Assembly: GCA_030605795.1 (NCBI GenBank)
Contig: JAUWHR010000009.1
Coordinates: 1-39,215, forward strand
DNA: 39,215 bases
From: Anaerolineae bacterium
Lineage (GTDB): Bacteria > Chloroflexota > Anaerolineae > Anaerolineales > E44-bin32
Direction of reading: 5' to 3'
Position numbers and translations under genes: made by a program. Positions 25,615 to 34,580 of the stretch are shown in pieces. How positions within the stretch are numbered: the stretch's first letter is position 1; every line of letters begins with the position of its first letter. The notes under the pieces are model-generated. The model had not been told where the DNA came from. It made no database searches and saw only the letters and a list, made by a program, of their open reading frames with translations.

Positions 25615-25949
25615 ACACCATCACAGCATATAAATGTAAGAAGTGTGGACTGGTGATGTACCCACACCACTTTCGCTGCTTGAAGTGCAATGGGCGTGAG
25701 TTCGAGGAGATCAAACCTTCGGCCAATGGTAAGCTGCTGACTTACACCATTATTGAACAGCTTCCCTGGGGCATCGACGAGCGTGAGCGAGTATTGGGTG
25801 TTGTCGAGTTCGACAACGGCGTCAAGGCATTGGGGGTAATCAAGGCGGAGAATCCCAAGCTCGGGATGAAACTCAAAGCTGGTTGGGAACCCGTCCGAGT
25901 GATCGGGGGTGAGAAAGTCTATGGCCTCAGCTTCCAACCAACTAAGTGA
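25611..25949 (+). CDS. DUF35 OB-fold, zinc-ribbon partner of the thiolase-like protein
   Basis: A 112-residue protein. An N-terminal rubredoxin-like zinc ribbon has CKKCG and CLKCN (four Cys, residues 9-30), followed by an OB-fold (LLTYTIIEQLPWGI, GVVEFDNGVKALG). DUF35 proteins bind SCP2-type thiolases or thiolase-like aldolases and stabilise or gate substrate access. The start overlaps the thiolase-like stop (ATGA). Its end overlaps the start of the DUF1116 gene. Confidence 0.92.
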   Translation: MNTITAYKCKKCGLVMYPHHFRCLKCNGREFEEIKPSANGKLLTYTIIEQLPWGIDERERVLGVVEFDNGVKALGVIKAENPKLGMKLKAGWEPVRVIGGEKVYGLSFQPTK

Positions 25950-27327
25950 TTTTTTCGGTCGCTCGGTTACGGTAATCAACATCGGGTTAGCCGGCTTTGT
26001 CGAGAGCGTTGGTCAGCAAGGTATTCCAGTCGTAGATGTGGACTGGCGCCCTCCGGCTGAAGGCGTCCTCAAGATTACCCACACCCAATCTGGCAACTCG
26101 ATCGATGATGCCAACGACGAAGCTGTGGCCCGCATCATGGCCGGAAGGCCTATGATCGTCGGTTTAGATCTTGCCCGTCAGGTTATTCCAGGCATGACCG
26201 ACCGGACGATCCTCCACGCCGGTCCTCCCATCAGTTGGGAGCGCATGTGCGGTCCAACGCGGGGGGCGGTTATGGGGGCGCTGGTCTACGAAGGATGGGT
26301 CGAGACACCGCAAGGCGCAGCAGAATTAGCCGCCAGCGATGAAATCACCTTCGATCCTTGCCACCATCACCATGCGGTCGGTCCGATGGCCGGTGTCATC
26401 TCACCCTCCATGCCGGTATGGATTATCGAGAACATCGAGTTTGGCAACCGCGCTTACTGCACTTTGAATGAAGGTTTGGGAAAGGTGCTTCGCTATGGAG
26501 CCTTTGGAGAAGAGGTGTATACCCGCCTGCATTGGATGGCCGACGTGCTTTACCCTTCTCTGGCAGCCGCGGTGGAAAGATCTGGCCCGATTGATTTGCG
26601 AGCGATGATCGCTCAGGCCTTACATATGGGGGATGAGTGTCACAACCGCAATCGGGCGGGTACCTCGCTCCTGCTGCGCGCGCTGGGCCCAGCGATGGCA
26701 CGGACATGTGAAGATGGTGAGCAGTTGGCGCAAGTCATCGAGTTTATCGATGGCAATGACCACTTCTTCCTGAACCTTTCGATGCCAGCCGCGAAGGCTA
26801 TGCTCGAACCAGCAGAAGGGATCAAGGGGGCGACGATCCTCACCGTGATGGCGCGCAACGGCACCGATTTCGGCATCCGAATAGCAGGGGATCCAGAGCG
26901 CTGGTTTACCGCGCCAGCCGGGATTGTTGAAGGCCTTTACCTGCCTGGCTTCAATGCGGATGACGCTAACCCGGATATCGGGGACAGCACAATCACCGAG
27001 ACGGCAGGGTTTGGCGGCTTTGCCATGGCGGCTGCCCCTGCAATCGCTAACTTCGTCGGCGGCACTGTTCAGGATGCAGTCAACGCCACCCTGGAGATGT
27101 ATGAAATCTGCTTCGCAGAGCACAACCATTTCACCATCCCAACCCTTGGCTATCGCGGCACACCAATCGGAATCGATGTCCGCTTTGTGGCGGAGACCGG
27201 TATCCTCCCAAAGCTCAACACCGGAATTGCCCATAAAGAACCAGGGGTCGGCATGGTTGGCGCGGGCGTGCTGCATGCACCGAAACAATGCTTCTCAGAA
27301 GCATTTGAAGCCGTCAAGAGTTGGTGA
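25921..27327 (+). CDS. DUF1116 protein (YahG/YlbE-like)
   Basis: 468 residues from the ATG at 25921; a GTG at 25909 in the same frame would give 472. The family start VTVINIGLAGF, the motif DPCHHHHAVGPMAG (about residue 145), the central MAAAPAIANFVGGTV and the C-terminal YRGTPIGIDVRFV match DUF1116. In E. coli DUF1116 proteins (YahG, YlbE) are encoded beside FdrA-type proteins, and FdrA-YlbE-YlbF have been linked to oxamate carbamoyltransferase activity; a YlbF/DUF2877 gene is not in this window. It lies four genes downstream of the FdrA-like gene, which supports a shared pathway. Confidence 0.87.
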   Translation: MASASNQLSDFFGRSVTVINIGLAGFVESVGQQGIPVVDVDWRPPAEGVLKITHTQSGNSIDDANDEAVARIMAGRPMIVGLDLARQVIPGMTDRTILHAGPPISWERMCGPTRGAVMGALVYEGWVETPQGAAELAASDEITFDPCHHHHAVGPMAGVISPSMPVWIIENIEFGNRAYCTLNEGLGKVLRYGAFGEEVYTRLHWMADVLYPSLAAAVERSGPIDLRAMIAQALHMGDECHNRNRAGTSLLLRALGPAMARTCEDGEQLAQVIEFIDGNDHFFLNLSMPAAKAMLEPAEGIKGATILTVMARNGTDFGIRIAGDPERWFTAPAGIVEGLYLPGFNADDANPDIGDSTITETAGFGGFAMAAAPAIANFVGGTVQDAVNATLEMYEICFAEHNHFTIPTLGYRGTPIGIDVRFVAETGILPKLNTGIAHKEPGVGMVGAGVLHAPKQCFSEAFEAVKSW

Positions 27328-27364
27328 ACTAGGCCACCTTGAAATCCTGTTTATATCGAGAAGG

Positions 27365-27384
27365 ATCCCGGCAGGTTGCGGGAT
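27365..27384 (+). promoter_or_regulatory. Hairpin just before the ribosome site of the cyclase gene
   Basis: Arms ATCCCG and CGGGAT around an 8-base loop lie directly upstream of AAAGGAG, so the stem could affect translation of the cyclase gene. It may also be fortuitous. Confidence 0.3.
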
Positions 27385-27403
27385 GAAAGGAGATACATAG
27401 GCC

Positions 27404-28252
27404 ATGAAGATCATCGATCTCACCATACCCCTCGGCATCGGCACGCCGCCCTGGCCGACCTATGAGCCACTACAGGTTAAATACTTCAAGCGCCTCGCTC
27501 CGAACGGTGCGAACGGTCAAATCGTCACCCACTCCAACCACCTGGGCACCCACTTGGACGGTGAGATTCATTTCTACACCCCGGGAAAGGACATTGCTTC
27601 CCTCGACTTCGACTTTCTTTATGGCCCGGGTGTGATCGTCGACCTTTCAGATGTAACCGGCGACTACGACATCTATACCTCCAAGATGGTTGAGGAGCGG
27701 GTTGAGGTGCATGAGGGGGACATACTCCTCATCCACACCGGCTATCACCGCTATGGCTGGGATCAACCGAAAGCGGATGAAATTCGCTACATGGTCAAAC
27801 ATCCTGGCCCGGACCGCGAGTTCGCCGAGTGGTGCAAAGCCAAGAAACTTAAGTGGTTAGGTGTGGACTGTGGTAGCGCCGACCATCCGATGAATACCAT
27901 CATTCGGACTTGGATGCCCCGACAGGCCAAAGAGGCTGAGGCTCACTTCAAGCAGACTTATGGCAAATCACTGGCTGAAGTCTTCACCGATGACAAATAC
28001 CAACTCATGCACCTTGAATTGTTTCCATATGGAATCATCCACGCTGAGTGCATTGGTGGCGACATCGACTTGCTGCTGAATGAGCGAGTTGAAATCGGCT
28101 GCTTCCCCTGGCGCTTTGTCGATGGCGAGGCCAGTATTTCCCGCATTGTGGCTTTCGTAGAAGATGACCGTTATGTGGAGCTCTTGGAGAAAAAGAAGTC
28201 ATTCGAGATGACCAAGTTTGGCGACTGCGTATGCCAATGCGCTCAGATCTAG
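27404..28252 (+). CDS. Cyclase-family metal-dependent hydrolase (kynurenine formamidase-like)
   Basis: A 282-residue member of the cyclase/KynB-like family, which hydrolyses amides or lactams with a divalent metal. The start MKIIDLTIPLGIGTPPWP and the metal motif SNHLGTHLDGEIHF (H-x-G-T-H-x-D, about residues 45-55) are typical. LLIHTGYHRYGWDQP and DCGSADHPMN supply further family residues. It is preceded by a good AAAGGAG site. Members open rings in isatin, N-formylkynurenine and similar amides; here it sits between a DUF1116 gene and a molybdenum hydroxylase, so ring opening of an oxidised N-heterocycle is an attractive but unproven role. Confidence 0.87.
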   Translation: MKIIDLTIPLGIGTPPWPTYEPLQVKYFKRLAPNGANGQIVTHSNHLGTHLDGEIHFYTPGKDIASLDFDFLYGPGVIVDLSDVTGDYDIYTSKMVEERVEVHEGDILLIHTGYHRYGWDQPKADEIRYMVKHPGPDREFAEWCKAKKLKWLGVDCGSADHPMNTIIRTWMPRQAKEAEAHFKQTYGKSLAEVFTDDKYQLMHLELFPYGIIHAECIGGDIDLLLNERVEIGCFPWRFVDGEASISRIVAFVEDDRYVELLEKKKSFEMTKFGDCVCQCAQI

Positions 28253-28436
28253 CGGCTCTGCCAACCGTGATTCAACTGGTGATTTCGTCTTTCATATGGT
28301 CGTCTCTGCCCTTCAAGGGAAGAGTAAATAGCGAGGCAAGCGCCCTTCAACTGCGTGGAGCCGAAGGTCCCGAGCCCTTCATCTCCGCTCAGGATGCTTA
28401 CCTCGATTACGTCGGCGACAATAATGAGAGGTGGAG

Positions 28437-29336
28437 ATGAATCTACCGCATCCAGGACTTCCAAGTTTTGACTATATCCGCGCCCAAACGTTGGAACAGG
28501 TAGTAGACCTCCTACTCAAGCATCCGACCGATGTCCGCCTTTTCATGGGGGGTACCGACATCTTGGTCCAGATGCGGGACGGCCTCCTAGAGCCTAAGAC
28601 CCTGGTGGATGTAAAGCATCTGCCGGGGATGACCACCATCGAATTTGACCCGGACGTCGGTCTACGTTTAGGCGCGGCGACAAGTATGAACGCGGTAGCC
28701 CAGCACCAAGCAGTGGTGGAGAATTATCCGCTACTCGCCGAAGCGGCCAACACCGTAGCCTCCTATCAGCTTCGAAACCGGGCAACGGTAGGTGGAAACC
28801 TGTGCAACGCCTCACCAGCTGCTGATACCGCTCCCGCCATTCTCGTTCTCGAAGCCTCCCTAATCGCCTTTGGGCCGAGTGGCGAGCGGTCCATCCCCGC
28901 GGAAAAGTTCTTCCTTGGTCCTGGTGAGAGCGCGTTCAACCAGGGCGAGCTCCTCACACGAATCGACATTCCACTACTGCCGAAAGGCTGTCATGGACGG
29001 TATCTAAAACTTGGACGCAACGCTGGAGGCGACCTTGCACTCGTTGGCGTGGCTGTATTGGGATATCCTGATGAGACGGTTGACTCGGACTATCGCTTTC
29101 GTGTTGCCCTTGCCTCAGTTGCACCCACACCAATCCGTGCATTAAAAGCGGAAGAAATTCTCGCCGGCAAATCTATCACGGATGAAACTCTCCAACAGGC
29201 GTCTGATGCGGCGATGGATGCTGCCGAGCCGATTGACGATGTGCGCGCATCTGCCCGTTACCGGAAGGCTATGGTGAGAGCACTCACCCGCCGCGCGCTA
29301 AGCGAGGTTTGGGCCATGCTGCGAGAGGAGAACTAG
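28437..29336 (+). CDS. FAD-binding subunit of xanthine dehydrogenase-type molybdenum hydroxylase (CoxM/XdhB-like)
   Basis: About 299 residues; the ATG at 28437 has GAGAGGTGG upstream, and an in-frame GTG lies at 28431. FAD contacts LFMGGTDILVQMRDG and NRATVGGNLCNASPAAD are intact, followed by the CO-dehydrogenase flavoprotein C-terminal domain (SVAPTPIRALKAEEIL). The subunit passes electrons from the 2Fe-2S subunit to NAD or a quinone. Stop and next start abut, so the three subunits form one operon. Confidence 0.92.
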   Translation: MNLPHPGLPSFDYIRAQTLEQVVDLLLKHPTDVRLFMGGTDILVQMRDGLLEPKTLVDVKHLPGMTTIEFDPDVGLRLGAATSMNAVAQHQAVVENYPLLAEAANTVASYQLRNRATVGGNLCNASPAADTAPAILVLEASLIAFGPSGERSIPAEKFFLGPGESAFNQGELLTRIDIPLLPKGCHGRYLKLGRNAGGDLALVGVAVLGYPDETVDSDYRFRVALASVAPTPIRALKAEEILAGKSITDETLQQASDAAMDAAEPIDDVRASARYRKAMVRALTRRALSEVWAMLREEN

Positions 29337-29807
29337 GTGGCCACTCACAAAATCTCCTTTAATGTCAATGGGATTAGAGAAACCGCAGAGGTGCCCTCGA
29401 ATATGACCTTGCTCACGCTTCTACGTGAGCGATTGGCCATAACTGGCACCAAGCGCGGTTGCGACACAGGCGAATGTGGCGCTTGCACGGTGTTGATGAA
29501 CGCCGAACCTGTCAACTCATGCTTGGTCCTAGCTGTCGAAATTGATGGCACCGATATTGTGACCGTGGAAGGGCTCGCACAAGACGGACAGCTCGATCCA
29601 TTACAAGAGGCTTTTATTCAACATACTGGCGTCCAATGTGGCTTCTGTACCCCAGGCATTTTGATAGCCGCCCGAGCGCTATTGGACCGCAACTCTAAAC
29701 CCAGCCGGCGTGAGATCAAGGATGCCCTCCGCGGGAATCTATGTCGGTGCACCGGATATACACGGATCATCGACGCCATCCAGGAAGCGGCAGAGGTGGG
29801 AGGTTGA
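29337..29807 (+). CDS. 2Fe-2S subunit of the molybdenum hydroxylase (CoxS/XdhC-like)
   Basis: A 156-residue protein with two 2Fe-2S sites. The plant-type ferredoxin motif GCDTGECGACTV with a later Cys in NSCLV is followed by the second site CGFCTPG and LRGNLCRCTGY. The GTG start directly follows the FAD-subunit stop and has GAGAGGAG upstream. Length and order of motifs are normal for this family. Confidence 0.94.
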   Translation: MATHKISFNVNGIRETAEVPSNMTLLTLLRERLAITGTKRGCDTGECGACTVLMNAEPVNSCLVLAVEIDGTDIVTVEGLAQDGQLDPLQEAFIQHTGVQCGFCTPGILIAARALLDRNSKPSRREIKDALRGNLCRCTGYTRIIDAIQEAAEVGG

Positions 29808-29808
29808 T

Positions 29809-32166
29809 ATGGATGCTGTGAGCAAGTCTCATGTATTCCCATCTCCAATCGGGGAGAGTGTCACCCGTGTAGACGCACTTGAGAAAGTAACCGGGGAGGC
29901 CAAATTTACTGACGACTTACAGTTCGGTGCTGGTCTCCTATATGGCCAAGTGGTGCGCAGTCCACACCCGCATGCAATTATCAAGCGGGTAGATGTCAGC
30001 CGGGCGCTGGCTCTGCCCGGCGTTCGCGCGGCTGTAACTGGAGAGGATAGCGATGACCATATTGGCTTGTACTTGAAGGATCGGTACATATTTTGCCGCG
30101 ACCGTGTTCGATTTGTGGGCGACCCAGTGGCAGGCGTGATCGCGGTCAGCGAGTCGATAGCGGATGAAGCCTGCCGGCTGGTAGAAGTCGAGTACGAAGT
30201 ACTGGAACCTGTTCTGGATCCCCTACAGGGGGTGCAGGAGGGTGCGCCGCTTCTTCATCCTGATCTTGGTGAATATGTGGTAGCGGATTTCATCGATCCA
30301 AAGCCCGGAACGAACATCGCCAACCATTTTAAAGTACGTAAGGGCGATGTGGAGGCTGCTTGGTCGAAGTGCGACGTGATCGTCGAGTGCGACTTCCGGG
30401 TACCACACGTGCAGCACGTACCACTTGAAACCCATGTTGCGGTGGCTCGAGTCGATCAAACAGGAAAGATCATCCTTTGGAGCAGTAGCCAGTCACCCTT
30501 CGCCCAGCGTAATCTTATCGCCGAAGCCCTTAACATGTCTCAAAGTGATATCAGGGTCATTGCGCCATATGTCGGCGGCGGCTTCGGCTCAAAAGCGGGT
30601 GTCTCAGTGGAGGGTACGGCGGTGGTGATGGCCAGGAAGGTGCCTGGCCATCCGGTGAAAATGCGACTGACGCGTGAGGAAGAGTTTTATTGCGCTTTCG
30701 TCCGTCAAGGCTTGATCGCCAGGACCAAAGTCGGTGCAAAGTCGGATGGTGAAATCCTAGCCATGAAGACCGAATACTACTGGGACGCCGGCGCCTACAC
30801 CGAGTACGGCGTAAATATCACCCGCGCCAGCGGTTATTCCTCGACCGGTCCGTACCGGATCCCAAATGTGCATGCCGATTCGTACTGTGTTTACACCAAT
30901 CATCCGGTAGGTGGGCCAATGCGCGGCTTCGGCATGCCCGAGATCCACTGGGGCATCGAACAAATCATGGATATGGTGGCCGACGAACTAGGGATGGACA
31001 AGGTGGCCTTCCGACTTAAGAACTGCCTGCGAGGCGGCGATAAGAACGTCACCGGCATGACCATGCATCCCATTGGTTTGGCGGAGTGCATCGAGAAGGC
31101 TTCCAAAGCCATCAATTGGGGGGAGAAGGCTCCGGCAAGCGCCCCGCATAAACGGCGCGGCAAAGGGTTGGCGATTATGTGGAAAGCCCCAGCCATGCCA
31201 CCCAATGCGGGATCGTCAGCCTGGGTGCGGTTTAATGAAGATGCCACGGTGTCTCTCGGGATCGGAGGTCAAGAGATCGGCCAAGGATCGTTTACAGTCG
31301 CGACCCAGATGGCAGCAGCCACCTTGGGGGTACCGCTGGATTGGATTCACATCAGCGCTCCGGTGGACACCAAGTACAGCCCGTACGAGTGGCAGACCGT
31401 CGCCAGCCGGCTGACTTGGTCGATGGGCAATGCGATCGTCCAGGCGGCGGAAGACGCGAGGAGGCAAATCCTCGACATCGTCGCCGCCTATTGGGACGAG
31501 GATCCGAATGATCTCGATGTCAAAGATGGTCAGGTCATCTCGTTTAAGTCGGAAAATGCCATACCCTTGAAGGACATGGTGGTCTATGGCCTTCCATTGC
31601 CTGACGATCAGGGATGGCACGGTGGGCCGATCATCGGGCACGGTAATTTTATGCCGACCTATATCACATCACTGGACAATGAAACCGGCCAGGGGCAACG
31701 AGCTGTGGTGCACTACACTACCGGCTGCCAAGCAGTAGACTTGGAGGTGGACACAGAAACTGGTCAGATCCACTTATTACGTGTGGCGTCCGCCTTCGAC
31801 GTTGGCAAAGCGATCAACCCGGACCAAGTACGAGCTCAAATGGAGGGTGGCGTTGTACAGGGTGCAAGCACAGCTATCCTTGAATGTCTGCAACTCAAGG
31901 ATGGTGTACCGCAAAACCCAAGCTTTACGGATTATCGGATTGCGACGTCGGTGGACATACCGGATGAGATCATCCCAATTATCGTCGAGGTACCGCAGGA
32001 CGATGGCCCTTGGGGCGCCCGCGGCGTCGGCGAACATCCCATGGTCCCAACCGCCCCGGCCATCGCCAACGCCGTCGCCGCTGCATTAGGCGTACGCATT
32101 CTCGAAATGCCGATGACCCCTGAAAAGGTGTTCTTGGCAATCCAAGAGAAACTAGGAGAAGCATAA
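29809..32166 (+). CDS. Molybdopterin-binding large subunit of xanthine dehydrogenase-type hydroxylase (XdhA/CoxL-like)
   Basis: 785 residues from the ATG at 29809, which has GGGAGGT upstream; the frame extends further up but would overlap the 2Fe-2S gene. Cofactor motifs are VGGGFGSKAGVSVEG, GPMRGFGMPEIHWG and GIGGQEIGQGSFT, and the catalytic glutamate lies in GARGVGEHPM near the end. The CO-dehydrogenase loop AYxCSFR is absent (PMRGFGM instead), so this is a xanthine/nicotinate/aldehyde-type hydroxylase. It probably hydroxylates an N-heterocycle or aldehyde; the substrate cannot be told. No MoCo maturation gene lies nearby. Confidence 0.92.
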   Translation: MDAVSKSHVFPSPIGESVTRVDALEKVTGEAKFTDDLQFGAGLLYGQVVRSPHPHAIIKRVDVSRALALPGVRAAVTGEDSDDHIGLYLKDRYIFCRDRVRFVGDPVAGVIAVSESIADEACRLVEVEYEVLEPVLDPLQGVQEGAPLLHPDLGEYVVADFIDPKPGTNIANHFKVRKGDVEAAWSKCDVIVECDFRVPHVQHVPLETHVAVARVDQTGKIILWSSSQSPFAQRNLIAEALNMSQSDIRVIAPYVGGGFGSKAGVSVEGTAVVMARKVPGHPVKMRLTREEEFYCAFVRQGLIARTKVGAKSDGEILAMKTEYYWDAGAYTEYGVNITRASGYSSTGPYRIPNVHADSYCVYTNHPVGGPMRGFGMPEIHWGIEQIMDMVADELGMDKVAFRLKNCLRGGDKNVTGMTMHPIGLAECIEKASKAINWGEKAPASAPHKRRGKGLAIMWKAPAMPPNAGSSAWVRFNEDATVSLGIGGQEIGQGSFTVATQMAAATLGVPLDWIHISAPVDTKYSPYEWQTVASRLTWSMGNAIVQAAEDARRQILDIVAAYWDEDPNDLDVKDGQVISFKSENAIPLKDMVVYGLPLPDDQGWHGGPIIGHGNFMPTYITSLDNETGQGQRAVVHYTTGCQAVDLEVDTETGQIHLLRVASAFDVGKAINPDQVRAQMEGGVVQGASTAILECLQLKDGVPQNPSFTDYRIATSVDIPDEIIPIIVEVPQDDGPWGARGVGEHPMVPTAPAIANAVAAALGVRILEMPMTPEKVFLAIQEKLGEA

Positions 32167-32369
32167 CCCTCACCCTTCACGCTCTCTCGTTCGCCCAAGA
32201 TGCCCGGGCCTGGTTATTTGACGCCAAGCAGGTCCGAGTTGCTGCATGTGTTCGAGTTTGACAACTTAGTCGTCAGCCCTGAGTTCTAACTCTAGCACTT
32301 TGGCGATTTCCTCATCACGAGCGGATCTCCGAAAGCTTTCTGACAGAGATCTACTTCGCTCATCCTTAC

Positions 32370-32909
32370 TCAGCCTGGGATATCAGCCTCCACCTGCTTC
32401 TCCTTGCCGCTCCAGCTCTCAATGTCAATCCGATACACCGCGGTGTTTCTCAAATCACTGTCCGTAGCAGGCTCATAGTCTTCACCGGGTTGCAGATGGG
32501 GGAAATACTTATCCAATAGCAATTGCATTCCATGTCTGGCCTCGGCTATATCGGTCACAACTTTGGCGCGGCCAAAGACGACCACCCCGGAATACTCCAC
32601 GCCGAAATTCATAGCTCTTTTGGCGGGTAGCAATCGCCCCATTTCGCTGGCACTAAAGCACACCCGCCCATTGGCCTGCACGTTCGCGTAGGTGCGCCCT
32701 TTGACTGCGCCATGCAGGTATATGGCGTGTACCGCCTGGTCATAGACAAAGTTGCGGGTCACGATAAACGGCTGCTCATCATGCACCGTCGCCATCGAGC
32801 CAAAAGGCGCCCGGTGCAAAAAAGCTCTAATCCAGGCATCGTCCTTGGCTCGTTCTGCCCGACGGATTTTGTTAAACGGTTGTAGGGCTTCGTCTCTTTT
32901 CATGTTCAT
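32370..32909 (-). CDS. Pyridoxamine 5'-phosphate oxidase-like flavin protein
   Basis: About 179 residues from the ATG at 32909 (an upstream in-frame GTG at 32915 gives 181). The split-barrel FMN-binding fold of the PNPOx-like family is indicated by FGSMATVHDEQPFIV, AIYLHGAVKGRTYANVQ and YSGVVVFGRAKVV. The region GRVCFSASEMGRLLP resembles the 5-nitroimidazole-antibiotic-resistance branch (NimA-like). It may reduce small nitro or quinone compounds with FMN or F420. It is on the opposite strand from the molybdenum hydroxylase and lies before a nitroreductase fusion gene on the same strand. Confidence 0.85.
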   Translation of the reverse strand: MNMKRDEALQPFNKIRRAERAKDDAWIRAFLHRAPFGSMATVHDEQPFIVTRNFVYDQAVHAIYLHGAVKGRTYANVQANGRVCFSASEMGRLLPAKRAMNFGVEYSGVVVFGRAKVVTDIAEARHGMQLLLDKYFPHLQPGEDYEPATDSDLRNTAVYRIDIESWSGKEKQVEADIPG

Positions 32910-33140
32910 TTTCACTCACCACGCAGCCAATTCATATTGGCCACAATTGATAGGTACATTGGGGAGATGTATTACTTGTTTCTGGAGACCATGATGACCA
33001 GCGTCGCTTAAACTGGAATACAGGTTTTTTTCTCGTCGTGTCCGGCGATGGCGACTGGAATGCGGTGACCTTTCTTGATTATCATCAAAAATGGGTGAGG
33101 GCCGAAGCTTAGTACGCCGATCTCCCCGCCCTCGCCCCAT

Positions 33141-33980
33141 TCAATCAAAGAAATGCACCAGTTCATTTGCCGGTTTTCTTGATGGCGCTTGCGGCCTCTC
33201 AGCCGGGTATCCTAAAGGAGTGATCGTGGCGATGTAGTGTGCCTGCGGAATACCAAGCTTTTCCTTCACGTCGACCCGGTTCATAGCCGCGATCCAGCAG
33301 GTCCCAAGGCCGACGAGCCTGGCGGCAAGTGTGAAGTGATAGGCGGCGATACACCCATCCTGAACCGGTCGTCCAGTTATGCCCGGGTCAGTGCAAATCG
33401 CCACCGCCATCGGAGCTCTGACAATTGGAGCGCTGCTCCCTCCTCGAAGCCCTGCCAAGAACCTGAGTACCTTCGGATCACGGATGACGATGAAACGGTA
33501 CGACTGGCAATTCCTGGTTGTCGGAGCGAAGCGGCAGATTTCGAACAGTTTCCAAAGCAACTCGTCGGGGATCACCGTGTCCTGAAATTCTCGGATGCTT
33601 CGTCGGGTGAGCAGAAGCTCATCCCCAGCCAGATAGGGGTCTACGGGATATAGGAATGCCTGGAATTCGACCAGCCGATCGTCAGGATCCTTGATGAAAA
33701 AATGATAGATACCGTATGTCTCATTCTCCTTCGGTTCATCGATGGCCAATGGCTGTAATTTTCGATACATTTCATCTACGTCTTCGCAACCCTGATAGAA
33801 GAATGTGATGATGCCCTGAGAATCGGTCTCCTCACGCTCACAAAATCCCAGCAACAGATTGCCGTGTTTTAAGATTACACATTCAGATTGAACTAACCAT
33901 GTGGTCATGCCGATGCGGGAACGGTAGAACTCTTTGATTGCTTCGAGGTCTTTGGTTCTGAAGAAGATGATGCCGGCCAC
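33141..33980 (-). CDS. VOC (glyoxalase-like) and nitroreductase fusion protein
   Basis: About 280 residues from a GTG at 33980 with AAAGGAGGT upstream; the open frame extends to 34115 but without a ribosome site. Residues 1-105 form a VOC/glyoxalase-like domain (FFRTKDLEAIKEFYRSRIGM, LKHGNLLLGFCE, KDPDDRLVEFQAF). Residues about 120-280 are a nitroreductase domain with FMN-contact LLTRRSIREFQD, APTTRNCQSYRFIVI and GLGTCWIAAMNR. Two usually separate enzymes in one chain suggest a flavin enzyme with a metal- or ligand-binding sensor part. It probably acts on small electrophiles; the substrate is unknown. Confidence 0.85.
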   Translation of the reverse strand: MAGIIFFRTKDLEAIKEFYRSRIGMTTWLVQSECVILKHGNLLLGFCEREETDSQGIITFFYQGCEDVDEMYRKLQPLAIDEPKENETYGIYHFFIKDPDDRLVEFQAFLYPVDPYLAGDELLLTRRSIREFQDTVIPDELLWKLFEICRFAPTTRNCQSYRFIVIRDPKVLRFLAGLRGGSSAPIVRAPMAVAICTDPGITGRPVQDGCIAAYHFTLAARLVGLGTCWIAAMNRVDVKEKLGIPQAHYIATITPLGYPAERPQAPSRKPANELVHFFD

Positions 33981-34238
33981 TTTACCTCCTTTAATGGATA
34001 TCACGATTAGATAGACCAATTCTATTCGATGTAAGATCGAGGGCAACTTACGCGCTGGAGGATAAACAAGACTCGTATCTGATTCTTCAGTAGAGTGTAA
34101 GCTCAGATTTGTCACTCATCGCAAGATATCCCCTTTCACACCCCTCATGCAAAGCGATCATTGCGTTTAATACCAAAGCATCCGTATTGATCGTTCACAC
34201 AGGCTAATTGGGCTCTTTCATTATTCTGCTGCAAAGCT

Positions 34239-34433
34239 TTGGATCAAAGGTTTTTTTATATTTTGGCTATCGTCTCAGCCTTGATAACTTTTCCGGGGTT
34301 GTGGCTTCATATTTTCTTTTCCCCCTTATTCTTGCTGCTAGCTGTGAAATATTGTAAAGTGAAATTGGCGTTTATAGATATATGTGGGATTCGCTTGCAG
34401 CATAATGACCTATGCGGATTGGGGCCGCAATAA
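34239..34433 (+). CDS. Small hydrophobic ORF, doubtful
   Basis: 64 codons from a TTG start encode two hydrophobic stretches (FYILAIVSALITF and LWLHIFFSPLFLLLAVKY) followed by a polar end. No convincing ribosome site precedes it. It may be a short membrane protein or only AT-rich DNA that happens to read as hydrophobic residues. Confidence 0.2.
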   Translation: MDQRFFYILAIVSALITFPGLWLHIFFSPLFLLLAVKYCKVKLAFIDICGIRLQHNDLCGLGPQ

Positions 34434-34516
34434 TTGCCCATACTACATGATAGTACGATTGTTCTGTATAGTCTTTTACACTGCTAGATAGATGGTCGCC
34501 ATACAATAATAGTTTG

Positions 34517-34545
34517 GCGAGACGCTCGCTGCGCTCGCATCTCGC
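34517..34545. repeat. GC-rich imperfect inverted repeat upstream of the TcmP gene
   Basis: Outer arms GCGAGA and TCTCGC with partial inner pairing form a 29-base stem-loop in AT-rich surroundings. It could be a terminator stem or a remnant recombination site; it does not have clear attC core boxes. Confidence 0.35.
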
Positions 34546-34580
34546 ATGGCATGATTTAAGAAGTGAAGCCTTGGGGGATC

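Larger units (their letters stand above)
33981..34580. other. AT-rich intergenic region at the start of the accessory segment
   Basis: 600 bases with clearly lower GC than the genes to the left. They contain a candidate 64-codon hydrophobic frame (34239-34433) and a GC-rich inverted repeat (34517-34545). The composition change suggests the left edge of the acquired region lies here. Confidence 0.45.

Noticed and set aside
26620-27288. 222-codon minus-strand frame
   Set aside because: Antisense to the DUF1116 gene; no domain and no ribosome site.
28437-32166. Aerobic CO dehydrogenase (CoxMSL)
   Set aside because: Subunit order fits, but the large subunit lacks the AYxCSFR active-site loop and has PMRGFGM, so a xanthine-dehydrogenase-type hydroxylase is the better call.
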